NCBI RefSeq assembly: GCF_023053635.1
Contig: NC_086188.1
Coordinates: 446,501 to 510,500 of the forward strand
Direction: 5' to 3'
Origin: Elgaria multicarinata webbii
Taxonomy: Eukaryota; Chordata; Lepidosauria; Squamata; Anguidae
DNA length: 64,000 nt
The position numbers and the translations under genes are program-made. How positions within the stretch are numbered: the first letter of the stretch is position 1; each line of letters opens with the position of its first letter. Below are positions 1 to 30,800 of the stretch, piece by piece. The notes under the pieces were generated by a model, which did not search any database, was not told the origin of the DNA, and worked only from the letters and a program-made list of their open reading frames with translations.

Positions 1-1432
1 GTGATTTTTTTTTGGGGGGGGGGGTTTAAGGCAGGAGCTTTGGAGGCTTGCTTAAACTGGGCATCCAGAACCATTCTTCCTTTTTGTGATGGGTCCCGTA
101 GCGATGGGGCTTAGACCAGAGCTAACTGGTGGGTTGCATCCCTGGCCTGCAGCAGCAAATGCCTTGATGGCAGTGATGAGCCCTGGGAAAGACCCTTCTT
201 TCCTCAGGCCCCTTGGTCAGCACTGGGTTTTGGAGGCAGGCACTTTTAAAAGAGAAGCAACTTTTAATTGCAATGTGGAATTGCAGCTTTTCTCTCTCTG
301 TTTATGAATTGCACACTGAGAATTGGGCACTTCCAGTCACAGCAAACGAGACAATCCTATTTTCAAGACGTTCCTTTGCAAGAGCAGTCAAGGTTCCTAT
401 TTTGGTTTGAATGCCTCACATCAGGCGTGAAACCTTCCACTGGGAACATGTCCTGCATGAGCACAATTCAAAGACGTAGGACTTACGCAAGAACACGGGT
501 TTTTCTCCTACGCGGCTTCCATTGGTTTCAGTGAGGCTTGTGGGAGAGATTTTCCCAACATTTCCCCCGGTAGACTGTGCCCGTGGGTGGGTGGTTTTTT
601 TGAGGTGGGGGAGGGCAAATCCCAGCAGAACCCTTTTTAAAGCAGGGAGGTTTTGTTAGCAGTTGCAGATAAATTGGTGAGAGCTGGAGGCCGTGTTTTA
701 CTTTTCTTCCGTCATCCGGCTTCAGATGATTCTGTTCATTTTGTTTGTTCTGTTAATTGTGGGGAAACGGTGGGGGAGCAGAGAAAACCCCGTTCCAGCT
801 CCTCTTTGCATCGCGTGCTTTGGCCCGGCCTTTTTGCAGTTCCATAAATGATTAGAAGGAGCTCTCAGGCAGCCAAACGTGTGCTTTAAAAATATATATC
901 AACCCAAAAACCTAGACTGTGAACGGAGGATTGAGCAACTTCAGACGCGTGGAGGGCGGGTGGGTGGGTGGGTGGGTGGTTCCCTCTTTCTAGTCGCTCC
1001 AGTTGCACTTGGTTGTGAAATGACCTCAAGCACTTTAGCTCATTTGAATTCCTTTTCTGATACTTTGATGCTGCTGTGTTTTGGGGCAGATTTTTGTTGT
1101 TTGCAATATTTAAAAGAAGCATATGATATTTTAGCAATATTTTACACACACTTTACAAAATTAAAAAAAGACTACCTCTGACGCTCTGTTTTTTGTCTCG
1201 GGGAAAATGGGGTTCCGTCTGCTTATTGGGATGGCTGCCTCCCGAGGGGAGCGAGGCCGCAAGGCCGGCCGAAGCGGAGCCCTTCGCTCTCTCTTTGCCC
1301 AGGGCGTGCAAGACGCTCCCCGAGGCAGTGTGAGGGAGCCCTGGAAGGCCCTGCCTCTTCCAGCTGAGGCAGCCTTGATTTCCCAGGCAATCTTGGCCTG
1401 AATCGCCTAACCTCCCCAGCCATTGTGCCTAC

Positions 1433-1495
1433 TGGTCAGTGGTGGCTGGAGCCGTAGTCCAACATCTGGCAATCCGAGGTCGGCAAAGGCTGAGC
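1433..1495 (+). mobile_element. Half copy of 'gagttgtagtccaa' MITE
   Basis: The stretch contains GTAGTCCAACATCTGG followed by a GGCAAAGGCTG-like end. This matches the right half of the palindromic element seen more fully at 26127-26260, 34217-34340 and 59419-59555. Such elements are common in sauropsid genomes. The left half is absent. Confidence 0.55.
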
Positions 1496-2502
1496 GGGGG
1501 CCTCTCGCTGAAGGCTGCCGCTTTGAGAAAGAACCCCCTAAAGACCTGGCGTCCACACTGGTTCCTCGGGGGGCTGCCGCACGTCATGGTGACTCATGTA
1601 CTAGAGGTGGTGGTGGTGTTGCGGATGTGTTCCCCACAGGCCTGGTTGCTTGGCTTGCCTTTGCTAACCCAGGGCCTCTGTTTTGGGGCTGCGGGGGACA
1701 CGAGGCCATTGATTCCCGGCCTGTGGTCTGCTGATGCTAATGGCATAATGGATGGGTGGCTTTGAGGGCAGGCAACGAGGTGCCGCTGACTCACCAGCGA
1801 TGGGGCTTTCCTCATTCTCTTCTGCTCTCTGCAGAGCATTCCCTCGAAACGACCAGCCACATGGGTGAGATTTAGCACCGTGTTTCCCTCTAGAAGTCTG
1901 CTGCCTCCGGGGTGAGGCTGGACGGCCTCCTGTGAGCAATTGCTAGAGCGAGTGCTACCACCTTGTTGCGTGAATATACCGTCCAACCTTCCTTTGTTAG
2001 AGCTTAGGGTTAATTTAAAAGACATTTTGTGTTGTCAACAGAGCCCTGCTCAAAGACGCCGAGAATGGGATTCTGCAGCTTCCAGAGCCAAAAGCTGTTA
2101 ATGTGTTTGCCACGAGGCAATCGTAAGAGGACTGCTCCCATCACATGCAGCCCCACGGCATTTCACCCAAGGTGAGGCTTTCACCTGAACAGCACAGCAG
2201 TCTCACACCTGCCCGTTTTCTCACATTATCATTCCGTGCAAATGTTTACTCAACAGCTACTACTAGAACGGGGGATTGGAAGGAAAGGGGCCTCCCTCCC
2301 GGGTGCCCCCTTTCCTCTGTCCCGGGCCGCTCCTTACGTTGGAGCTTGGAGGCAGGCCCGCGTGTTTAAAGCGATGCCACGGTGGCTTCTCCACTTGCAG
2401 CAGGCGCCTGGTTTTTCTCTCTGGCTTTTCCACATGCCCAGTTGAGCCCCAGGGCTGCTGCCAGTCTTGCCTCTCCATTGTTGCTTGAAGCCTGGGTCCA
2501 CC

Positions 2503-2524
2503 CTTCTCTCTCTCTCTCTCTCTC
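2503..2524. repeat. (TC)n microsatellite
   Basis: A short pure CT dinucleotide run. Confidence 0.9.
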
Positions 2525-3237
2525 AGAACCAGTACAATTTGTCACTGGTGTATTAATTAAAAAAACCAACAGCAGGAGGCGTGGGACAGCTTGGCGGGTG
2601 CCAAGACAGGCGTGTGAAGGCGCACTGCTGCCTGCCTGCCTTTGCACTGGCTACTCCGTATTACCTCCGCTTGCAGAATTCGTTATTTTCAGAGCTCAAC
2701 TCAGGATGGGAGGGGGGGGCTTCTGTGCTGAAGGCAGTGAAGGTGTGCAAAGTGGCAGTTCTGCTCCGCAAACCCTACATCTTCCAACCTTGTTTTGTGT
2801 ACCTTGATTTATGTTTGCCACCTTACCTGTAGCTATTTTGTTTCTACACTACTGGTTTTGCTAAGCAGAACACAACTGGGTTTTAGGGTGGCTTGAACAA
2901 GCTGGTTGAATTTAACAGCCCCACTGCAAGAGAGTGGTAAAGAATTGCAAAGATTAGACTTGCAAATTATATTTCCACTGATTTTCCATTGCAGACTGTT
3001 GTGAAGGTGACTCATAGAACACAAATACACCCAAGAAGCAAGCAGAAGCTAACCTTGAAAGGGTACCTGGTCAAGGGTGTGGTTGAGCAGAAAGAGAGCG
3101 CATTTACAAATGAATCGGGTCAAATATCTCCTCAAATCGCAGTTCTAGTTCAGGAAGGCTGGGTGCCAATTCTTTATGAACAAACAGGCTGTCACCATGA
3201 TAGTCAGCGTGTGCAGAAGGGGCCGGACTGCTATATA

Positions 3238-3295
<58 letters not shown>
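3238..3295. repeat. (AAT)n microsatellite
   Basis: About 19 uninterrupted AAT units. In one frame this would read as poly-asparagine, but there is no other coding evidence around it. Confidence 0.97.
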
Positions 3296-3771
3296 GTGTA
3301 TCCGTAAGTACACGGGCACAGGGTGCCTCTCAAAAGCGATGGCACACGTCAGCTTGTAGGTTTAACAGACCGTGTCATTGGGAACAGGAATTCAGACCAC
3401 AAAAGGGAAGAAGGTACAGCTACATTTTATTAAACAGTAAAACAAACCACAAAGGGATAGTCAGCCAAACAATGAGCAAAGCTAACTGAGTTGGCCTTAC
3501 GCAAAATTCCAAAACCCACATGAGTGGGGTGGCTCATCTCTGATCTTCACGTGAGTCCTGGACGTTCCTCATTCGGCCTGGGCGGAGGCTTCACCAGCGG
3601 GACAGGGTGTGGTGTGGCCACGTTTGGGTTGTGCTGCTGTCAGCTCTAGCTGTGCCCAGGCTTCGTTCCTCTCGCTCTACCTGTAAGATCCCATTGGTCT
3701 TGCCGCCATTACTACTGTGTGTGTCGTCGTCCCCCGCCCTCCCTCCCTCCCTCTCTTTCTCTCACACACAC

Positions 3772-3789
3772 ACACACACACACACACAC
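3772..3789. repeat. (CA)n microsatellite
   Basis: A pure CA run directly after a CT-rich tract. Confidence 0.9.
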
Positions 3790-4496
3790 CAACCACAGTG
3801 CTTTGGCTCCACGTATAGGTGAACGCTACCTTACAGTGACGTTTTTGTAAATGCACTTCTTTTTAAAATGAAAGAATACCTCCTTCATTGACCTTGAATG
3901 AATTCTCCCCTCCACCCTGCCAGGCTGTTTTTTTTAATGAGCCAAGGCTGCCCTATTTAGTTTCACAACCAGGAAATCCTGCCTGTAAATGATCAGCTGT
4001 GACGTTGTTGACATATCTACAAGCGAATGCTCACTTAGCCCAGTTCACATACCAGTGAGCCCCAGTCAGACCAGAAGCCCCGCCTTGTAACTTGTTTTCT
4101 GTGTGACGTCTCTGCCCAGAGCCTCAGCGTGTAAAGAGTTTAAGGATCTATAGGATGCAATCCCACTTGGGTCTCAGAGGGTGCGTGGGTATATACGCCA
4201 CAGCAGGCCCTTCACTTCCCCCGCCGGGAGAACGGGCGGCACGAGGCCGCCTCCACCAAGGAGGCCATGGCCCTTTGCAGGTGTTATAAATGCTTTGTGG
4301 TGATATAATCATTTGGGGGTGCTGTTTTAGTAAATTAAATTGGATAAAATAAAGTTTGCATTCTTGAATGGCAAAGTACCTTACGTAATAGACATGGGCC
4401 CCAATCCCACTAAATTTAGCTATGAGTAAGGAGGAAGGACAGGCTCCCCAGAAGACAGGCAAGATACAAATGTGATGGTGAGCAGGGGTGTGTGGG

Positions 4497-4830
4497 TATT
4501 TATTTATTTATTTATTTATTGCACTTATATACCGCTCCCATAGCCAGGGCTCTCTGGGTGGTTTACAGAATTTCTAAAATTTAGATAAAAACGAGTATAC
4601 AAAATTTAAAATTCTAAAACACAGAACATACACACATAAAGCATTAAAAACCGTTTAAAAAACCTAAACGTGGGTGATTAAGATGTGCCGCCATATGCCT
4701 GGGCAAAGAGGAAAGTCTTAACCTGGCGCCGGAAAGACAGCAGCGTTGGTGCCAGGCGAGCCTCGTCTGGGAGATCGTTCCATAGTCTGGGGGCCACCAC
4801 CAAATCTCTGGTAAATTTTTGGCACTTTTG
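4497..4830. mobile_element. Squamate interspersed repeat with (TATT)n end, unclassified LINE-like
   Basis: The copy starts with a (TTTA)n tail at 4497-4520. It continues with a GCACTTATATACCGCTCCC-type segment, an A-rich middle, and a GCCTCGTCTGGGAGAT...GGGGGCCACCACC segment. I recognise this layout from lizard genomes but cannot assign a family with confidence. Related tails occur at about 48645-48780 and 59700-59960. Confidence 0.55.
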
Positions 4831-5799
4831 TCCTTTAATAACAGCTCTTATTTAATAGCTGTATGAGGGAGTCCTGGAAAGTTTGCGGTAATACAACTTT
4901 CAGAACAAAACACAAACTTAAAATACTCGTTCTGACGGTACCTCCTAAAACAGTATTTTCCCAACCTTCAAGATCTGGATTTTTTTTAAAAAAATAATAA
5001 AATTCAGAATTGTAAATGTTTATACTGTTTGCTTTACCAATATTTATTTGGAAGTAATTTGCACTGTGTAGAGTGGGTTTACTTTCAAGTAAGTGCGCAT
5101 AGGATTGCAGCCATGGGCAGATGCTGGGACACTGCCCACTTTAGGTTGCAAGTTATTTGTTGGAAGCTAAAGCATAAGAATTCCTAAGGCCAAGTTGCAC
5201 ATTAATGTCCATGAGTGCTTCCTTGATGTGTGTTTTTGTTCTTTTGCTTCGAAATGTCTCGCAGCATTAGCCACTGAGGTCAGGGAGCATCACGACACGA
5301 CAAAAGCACTTGAGCTCCTGTGTTCTCTCACTTGTGTTTTAACTCCGCCTGCCCTGCTCACTCAGCCGAGTAGAAGCCTCTCCGTGATTAGGTAGGCGTA
5401 GTCGCTGAACGGCAAGGTAGGGCTCTTACGCAACACGAATGCCGCTTGGCCACCTGCCCCACCCTGCCAGCTCTTGAACACAACTACACCTGAGTAATTA
5501 GGGAGAGGACGTGCCTTGCCAGTAGCAAAAAGCATTCCTGGGGGAGGCAGGGGCCTTTATTTTTCCGCTGGGATGTTGCTATGCAGGAAGCGTTTCAGTT
5601 ATGTGGGTGAATAAGGGAGCAGTGAAGGCTGCAGGGCCTATCTGTTGTGGGCCCCGCGGACTGTATGAACGCACCTGCTTCTCAAGATGGGCAGTGCGTG
5701 GTTATGTCTTAAGAGCTCCGCAAAACAAAGGGCAATCGTTCCAATAATGTTAGATGGGGCGGGGGGGGCGGGGAGAGAAAACCTCTCATCATCACACAT

Positions 5800-5955
5800 T
5801 GGAAGCAGTTTATATGCTGATTTGTTTAGCTGCTTGCTTGTAGCGTTCAGAGCGTTGACCAGCAGAGGTTCAGACAAGAAGCTTCCCCCGGCCCTACATG
5901 GAGGCACCAGGGACTGAAACGTGTATTTTATCCCTGAGCTACAGCCGTTCTCTGA
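5800..5955 (-). mobile_element. tRNA-derived squamate SINE, degraded
   Basis: On the - strand the stretch reads GGCTGTAGCTCAGGGAT, an A-box-like tRNA promoter. It is followed by a degenerate B box (TTTCAGTCCC) and a CTCCATGTAGGGC segment typical of lizard tRNA SINEs. The 3' boundary is not clear. Confidence 0.65.
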
Positions 5956-6409
5956 GGGACCTCCTGGTCTGCTCTGTATGAAAATAACAAATACAAAAAG
6001 CTACCATATGTGGCACCAAAAGATGTCATCAATGCATAGTAACAGCAATGGTGCCCCATAGCACAATAGTAAACTACACTGGGGAAAATGCACACGCAGT
6101 TAAAACAGCAGCATAAAGGGTTCCATCCAAATGAGTAATGACTGCTAGTTCTGTTAAAAGAAGCACGTTAGTAGTAATAAATATTACATCATATAGCTGC
6201 TGACTACTGTCAATACCAATGAAGAAAGACATTGAATAGGTATGCAGTAATCTACAATAATTGCTACTTAATAAGGAGTAATTGGACTGGTTTGGACATA
6301 CAATTGCATTTAAGAAGCTGGTAATGAGCTTGTACGGCTCATGTGCTCTGCACATTGATGTGCCAAGATAAGTTTAAACTACAGTTCTTATGTCTGAAAC
6401 AGGGAACTT

Positions 6410-6475
6410 TATTATTTATTATTATTATTTATTTATATAGCACCATTAATGTACATGGTGCTGTACAGAACTGTT
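6410..6475. mobile_element. Short repeat fragment (ATT)n + TATATAGCACCATTAATG
   Basis: An ATT-rich run is followed by TATATAGCACCATTAATG and GGTGCTGTACAG. This resembles the start of the repeat at 15740-16310. It is probably a truncated 3' end of a LINE-like element. Confidence 0.45.
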
Positions 6476-6836
6476 TAATGTCAGATCACTAATCAAGATC
6501 TTAACTTCAAACTTCAGTTTAAGATCCTGGTTAACTAAGCGGACAGTAAGCTACAGTTTCCTATTTGAGATGTAACAGAGAACTGTAGTTTAAACGAACT
6601 AGGATCAGTGTGCTAAGGACAGCATATGGCAAGAGGGACGAGGAAGGATTGTGCAGGGCCGATACTCATTCCCAGTTTGCTAAACCATGCTTTAGCGAAG
6701 CAAGAATGTGCATCTGAAAGGGCCCTGTTATATGAGTGCTATTTCAATATTAACATTTAATTGTTCCACAACGTTTCCAAACCTTCAATCTGAACTAATA
6801 AGTAAAATGCTTAACCATCTTACTTCTTAGTAAAGC

Positions 6837-7013
6837 ATAGAATTATAGAATAACAGAGTTGGAAGGGGCCTACAAGGCCATCGAGTCCAACCCCCTGACA
6901 GCTGGACAGCCCTCGGTCAGGGCTGCTTTAGGGTGGATCCCTGCCTGGAGCAGGGGGTTGGACTCGATGGCCTTGCAGGCCCCTTCCAACTCTGCCGTTC
7001 TATGATTCTGTGA
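6837..7013. mobile_element. Two CR1-like 3' ends, head to head
   Basis: The left arm (6837-6897) and right arm (about 6948-7013) are inverted copies of the same CR1-like 3' terminus. The shared core is GAGTTGGAAGGGGCC...AAGGCCATCGAGTCCAACC. The right arm ends in TTCTATGATTCTGTGATC, the terminal repeat type of CR1 LINEs. About 50 bp separates the arms. Confidence 0.75.
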
Positions 7014-7289
7014 TCAAGAGTGCATCAGTGTCTGTTCTAGAACTATCTGGTAAAAGAAATGCCACTCGTTGGTTTTTTGTTATAAAAAGAGACTTCCTAA
7101 TCCTTCCCATTACACGGCACGTTTATTTCTTCCGAAAGGAAAAAACTCATTAAAGGCTCTAATTATTTCTTTTCCCTGTTCCGCTAAAACAGTGGTGCCT
7201 GCGTTGTCATAGTAGCTATCGGCTGTAGGTTTTATTTTTACATAATGAGGTTTGTTTTGTGTTTTTGTCCTTAGCAGCCACCCAGGCCC

Positions 7290-7600
7290 AGGCCTCAGGC
7301 CCCGGCCCAGGCCCACTTGTCGGCCCCCCTAGAGAGAAAGGGAAAAGGAACAGCAGAGGGCCCCGAGGCTGGACCAGGCCAAGGGCCCACCTCGCCCAGC
7401 GCTCTGTTCACCCAGGGGCCAGGCAGCCCTCGGCCCGGGATGAACCAGGCAGGACATGCATGGCGCAGCAGCACCCTCCCGCCCATGTGCCCCAGCAACT
7501 GGTGCACACAGGCTTACCGCCTCGGATACTGGAGGTGGCACAGAGCCCTCGGGCCTAGGAGCCCCGGGCAGCCTTCGCCTCCAGGGTGTTGCCCACCGTT
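7290..7600 (+). mobile_element. CR1-like repeat copy A, GC-rich
   Basis: The copy contains CCCATGTGCCCCAGCAACTG, a GCCTCGGATACTGGAGG segment and GGCACAGAGCCCTC. The same string of segments recurs at about 51400-51900 in the same orientation. The upstream part (GGGCCCCGAGGCTGGACC) also aligns by eye with the second copy. Confidence 0.6.
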
Positions 7601-8118
7601 CCCCTCTGGAAGCCACCCAGATGGGAGAGGCCCCTCCGGGCGGGCAGGGGCAGGGGCAGGGGCAGCCGCTCATGAAGCTTCGCCCTCCATCGCTGAAGAG
7701 GGATCCAGTGGGACCCTACTGAAGCCGCTGGAGGCTTTTGCTGTCGTAGTTTTTCCTGTGGTTTTGTTTTTTATTTGGCTTTGAATAGTTTGAGTTTGTT
7801 GTTGATGAATAAGTTCATTACGGCATGACAACCAGTGTTGTTGATGCAGTTCATATTTTTAGACCCATTTTCTACCCACAAACAAATTTATGACTTTCCC
7901 AATTAAACAAACAAGTCCTTATGGAAAGCAGTCAAAAATAAAACCCAATTGCAATCCTGTTTTAATGATGTGATTTTGAGGTTTTTAATACTTCTGTATT
8001 TTAAGCATTTTAATGCTGCTCTTCAGCCAATAATGCGTCCGGAGCGTCCTACGTGAGGTCAATAGGGACAAAAACTCTTGTCATTGAAAACTGGACTCGG
8101 AATTAATTAAACGAGCTG

Positions 8119-8120
<2 letters not shown>

Positions 8121-8165
<45 letters not shown>
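8121..8165. repeat. (AT)n microsatellite
   Basis: About 22 AT units, ending roughly 100 bp before the CpG island begins. Confidence 0.95.
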
Positions 8166-8169
<4 letters not shown>

Positions 8170-8628
8170 TAATACAAAACTTGCAAAAGAATAGACAAAG
8201 AAAAACCAGTTTAAGTTGAGTACTTTAATTTCTGTAAGCCATTTAAGTTTTAGTTGAAGGGTCAGTCTTCCCAGGCGCGGCGGCTTTCGCCACAGCGGGG
8301 CCCTGAGGCGGCGGCGGCGGCCCCTTCCCGCGCTTTTCCTTCCCGCTCCCTCGCTCGGAGCGCGCGCCAAGGCGGCGGCGGCGCCCCCTCCCCCCTTCAC
8401 GCGCCGCGTGTCCCCAGTAGGAGGGCGGGGAGGCGCGCGCCGGGCGTGGTGACGTCACCACACCGCCCCTCCCCTACCTGGGTGCTTGGAGAAGTCGGGG
8501 AGGGGAGGAGGAGGGCCGCGGCACTTCCGGCGGGAGGGGCGGCAGCGGCACTATTCGGCCGGAGCGTCCGGAGGCAGCACTCGGCGGAGCGGAGCGGAGC
8601 GAAGCCTGGCGACCGTCTCGCCCTCGCC

Positions 8629-26909
<18,281 letters not shown>

Positions 26910-27431
26910 AGAGGCCCGTCGTGTCCTGACTTTCGTACGTTGGTGCTGACCTTTTTACTCCTCAACTCCCAAGAAACAACCCAAGCCGTGGCAAATCTCC
27001 AGCGCTTTGTGCGTAAGAGTACAAGAAATCAGCGCCGCAGTCCGGGGCATCGCTGTATCCTGTGAATGTCACCACGTTTTTCTTTTCTTTTTAACAAGAG
27101 AATCAACGTCTACATAAATCCCTCTTTGGAAGGGTGGTGGGGCTGTCGAATGGTACAGTTGGAGAAATGTTTCCAGTAGAAATCGGGTCTTGCCTGGCAT
27201 TTTGGAGGAGGTTTCAGCCCGTGCCTGCCGCTCCCCCGGGGGTCTTGCCTCCTTTTGCCACTTGATTTGGGCACGGAGCACTGCAACCTCGGCTTAGAAA
27301 TCTTGTCGTTTTCGCTTCGCCCCGGCATGAGGATCCTGCTGTGAGGGCAAGTGGCTTCCCTTGCTGTTGTAATCACATGTATGTCAGTGGGTTTGCTGCC
27401 AGAGTGAGCAGGACCCTGAATGGCCCTTTTG

Positions 27432-27433
<2 letters not shown>

Positions 27434-27476
<43 letters not shown>

Positions 27477-27479
27477 CGC
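27434..27479. repeat. (TG)n(CG)n microsatellite
   Basis: A TG run passing directly into CGCGCGCG. Alternating purine-pyrimidine DNA of this kind can adopt Z-form. It lies within the probable VPS37B 3' UTR. Confidence 0.93.
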
Positions 27480-27841
27480 TGGAGGAATCAACCTCTTTTA
27501 AACATGATGACCTCCAGAAAGCCTCAGGATTTAAAACATAAGTCATGAATAGAAATGCATCCTCCTGCTCTTGGTAGCTGACTAGAAATACTCCATCTCT
27601 TCGCCCCCGGAGCACGCGCTTGCGACTTCCCCACCCACCCCACCCCACCCTGCTTCCTGACACCCTCTTCTTACGCATTCCATCTTTTATACGCAAGGTT
27701 TTTGAATCTCTCGCTCTCTTGTGCCACCTTTACGCCTCTCGGCAGGTTCCGTCAGTGGAAGCAGTGTGCGCTGGCGTCTCTAATCTGAGCAATTGGTTCC
27801 TTCAGTTTCTCTTCTCCTCACCTTGTGGATCTAAGCTAAAG

Positions 27842-27867
27842 CTCCTCCTCCTCCTCCTCCTCCTCCC
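27842..27867. repeat. (CTC)n microsatellite
   Basis: Eight CTC units. Confidence 0.9.
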
Positions 27868-30800
27868 CGTAACGGATTGCCCCGGACCTGCTTCGGACAG
27901 GAGCAGGAGAGAGCCTCCTTCCCCTCTGCCTCCCTCCTCTGCCAAAGCTGTTGCTTCCCAAGCCAAAGGCCTGCAGCTGCTTCGCCCAGTGTGGTCCGTC
28001 CGTCTCTTCCTCCGTGCTGAGAGGCAGAACGGGCGGAGTGATGGCGCCCCCGGGGTCCTGGCCACACCCACTGGCCTCATCCAGGCCATGGGGGGGCGGG
28101 GGGCGCAGTTTGGCCCTCCGCCCGGAACCTGTCCCCTGCCCCTGCATGGGGTGCTGTGGAATGACTCACCGTGAAGTGCCTGGAATTAGCCTGGCTTTCC
28201 AGTCGGTGCCCGTAATTTGGGCCTCTCCCCTGGGCAGCGTTGCCTTGCAGTGGGGTGAGGTGTGCCGTTTGGCTGGTGGGGTGTGGGGCTGAGAGGGCCC
28301 TGGAGGCTTTAGCAGTACGAGTCCTTCCCAAAGACCAGGTATTCCTAAAGGCGGGAGGGTCGCTGGCTTCTAAGCAAGCTTCCGTGGCTTTCTTTTGCCT
28401 TGTCCCTTAAGTGACCGTCACGTGGAATTCTAGTCTTGCACTTCCTCAGCTATGGTTTGTAAAAGAGCCCCCTGGCATTGGACACGCTACTCTTTTTTCT
28501 CTCCCCCCCCCCTCCTCTCAGCTAGGCAAATGGTTCTGGGCATTTCTAGCCATGGGCTCCACCGTAATAGTCTATTCAGGGGCATCTCTTGAAACATGGT
28601 AGACGAGAAACTTGAAGTAGGTCTTGAATGTGAAAGAAACGGTGGAAATGAGACGTAGTTGACATCCACGGGGAGCTTCCTTCAATCCGTGTCGCTGCAC
28701 GGCTCCTCTAGCGGAGGGAGGAACGGGGCCAGCCACACTCCTGCGAAACCTCGGCCAGGTTTTAAGAAGGGCTGCGCTTCTCGCAGCATGTGAACATGGA
28801 AGCAGGAAGAGCTGTGATCGCTCTGCCTTAATGTTTTGCTGAGGACGTTTCCAGCAAGGCGGCTGCGGCGGCTGTAGGCCTACAAACGCCTTTAGGCGCA
28901 ACAGGCCCCTTCCTGCCAATGCAGGCCTGCCTGGGTGCTCTCCGGACATCGTTCCCCGCCCGCCCCCCCCGCCCCTCCACCGCTTCCTCCCAACCTGCCC
29001 TGCCCTTGCCGTGATGACAGGGTCTCGTCTCTGCTAGCTCTGGCTTCCCTCAGGCCTGAGGGATTCATGCTGTGTCCTGCTTATGTCATCCTGATCTTTG
29101 CCCCTTTTGATGAACGTCAAGGGTAACACCGTCAGGGCTCCAAAGTGCTTCCGTAGCAGGCTACTTCCAGCCCGGAGGCCGCGTCCCTGAAGCCATAATC
29201 TTCTGCCGAAAGGTGAAAACTTGGGAATTACTCCTTGGTCACAAATCAGGTTCAACGTGCGCTTTTCCTCTCCCAGGCCAACCACGGTCTGTCTTGGGAC
29301 GAGAGATCCTCCCGTCTGGATCTGGGAATCTGCCGTTCACTCTTGCCAAGACCAGCATCTCCTCCTCAGTTGGGCCCTAGTGTGTGAGCTCGCTCCCGCT
29401 GAGTTAACTCCATGGACAGCAGCTGGTTCTGTCTCTCGCTCTCAAAACAAAAACCCCAAGCCACCACCACTGCGGAAGTTGTACAACGGCACGCTCAGCG
29501 CTGCCTGTCTTTGATGCTAGCACTTGTCAGGTTTGTCATTCTGACCTTCTGTGTTGCTAACTGCATGTAGGGAGTGACCCTTCAGAGGCCATGGCCCGGT
29601 GAAGGCATCCCCTGCTCCTCCTGGGTCTTGGGAAAGACGCTGCCTGCAGCATGACTCCTCCAAGACTCCTCCAGATGGCAAACGCTTCGCAAGGCTCTTG
29701 TGGAAGAGCTGGCCGCTGCCACGGCCTCTCGGCAGGGGTCCTTGGAAGTTGCTTTGGAAGCGGGTAGAGCGCTCTCCGCATCCTCACAAATTCCCTGGGC
29801 TCAACTAGGGTTAAAACTACTGCAGTTTGTAGGGCTAGTGTAAGCTCTAGTCTGTAGTTTCCCATGTCAGGAACCAGTTTTTATCCTGAGTGCTAAAAGG
29901 CCCTCTGAAGCGCACAAGTGGAAGGTCATAAAAGCTCGCTTGTGCATTTCATTTTGCATATTCTTTTACCTTCAGAAGTATTTTGTGACTGAGGTTGCCT
30001 GCTTGTTTCTATCAAGGAATAGCCCCAAAATATGTGATACTAATTTTTTTGGAAAATGCCTTTAAATTAAAAACAAAACAGTTTTGAAATTGCTGAATTG
30101 TTCAGGGATACCTCATGCAAGAGAACCACACTACAACCAGCTGAAATGGACACCGTTTTTCTACCCGGAGCAATGCATTATGGGGGACAGAGCGGCCGAC
30201 GTGTGCCTTAGGATCACTGCTTGTGACTTGCTGAGAGCAAAGACTCTCTGGATTCAGCCGCTGTTCCGTTGTCTGCTTCTAAGGGTTCCTCTTTACGTGG
30301 GAGGATTTGAAATGAAACTGAAGGCAGTATCTGTTTGTTTCTTTGCTTGCTTGCTAGTAGCAGTAGGAAACGTAGCTCTGTGGGAGGTAGCCACTGTGTT
30401 TGCTAAAAGGCTGTTATCCAGGGCACGGTGGCCAAGCCTCAGCCCAGCAGGTGAGGCTTTTGGTGAGCAACGGGGTGGGGGGGGAGTTGCGGCCGCCAGG
30501 AGGGCTGCCGCTTGCCTTTGTTGTGGCCATTGGGGAAGGGGTCAAGCAGCTGCCATCCAGGGGGCGGGGGCGGCTAGGGGGGCGGCCAGGGACTGGCACT
30601 GGAGACAACGCCGTTGCCGCCTCAGCTGGTAGCACAGGGGCCGCTGCGGGCGCCTCTTCCTGACCCCGCGGGGGAGTGACGCTGGAGTCGGCTGCAACCG
30701 GGTGGATGGGCTTCCCCACCCTCACCTCGAGGACGTCCTGCCTGCCAGCCTGCCTGGTTTCCTTCTGCTCTGCAGATGTACATCGGAAGGAAGCCGGCCT

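Larger units (their letters stand above)
1..8258. other. Intergenic region upstream of VPS37B, no gene seen
   Basis: No reading frame here resembles a known protein and none shows exon-like splice flanks. The stretch holds interspersed repeats (MITE remnants, a SINE, CR1-like ends, a TATT-tailed repeat) and microsatellites, listed separately. In human the next gene on this side of VPS37B is ABCB9. I looked for its conserved C-terminal ABC-transporter exons on the + strand and did not see them, so they presumably lie further left. Confidence 0.7.

Noticed and set aside
2989-3489. Open frame with a poly-asparagine tract
   Set aside because: The Asn run is the (AAT)n microsatellite; flanks show no coding signature or splice sites.
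7317-7784. Pro/Gly-rich 155-codon frame upstream of VPS37B, considered as an ABCB9 or other gene exon
   Set aside because: It falls on a CR1-like repeat copy that recurs at 51400-51900 and shows no ABC-transporter motif.
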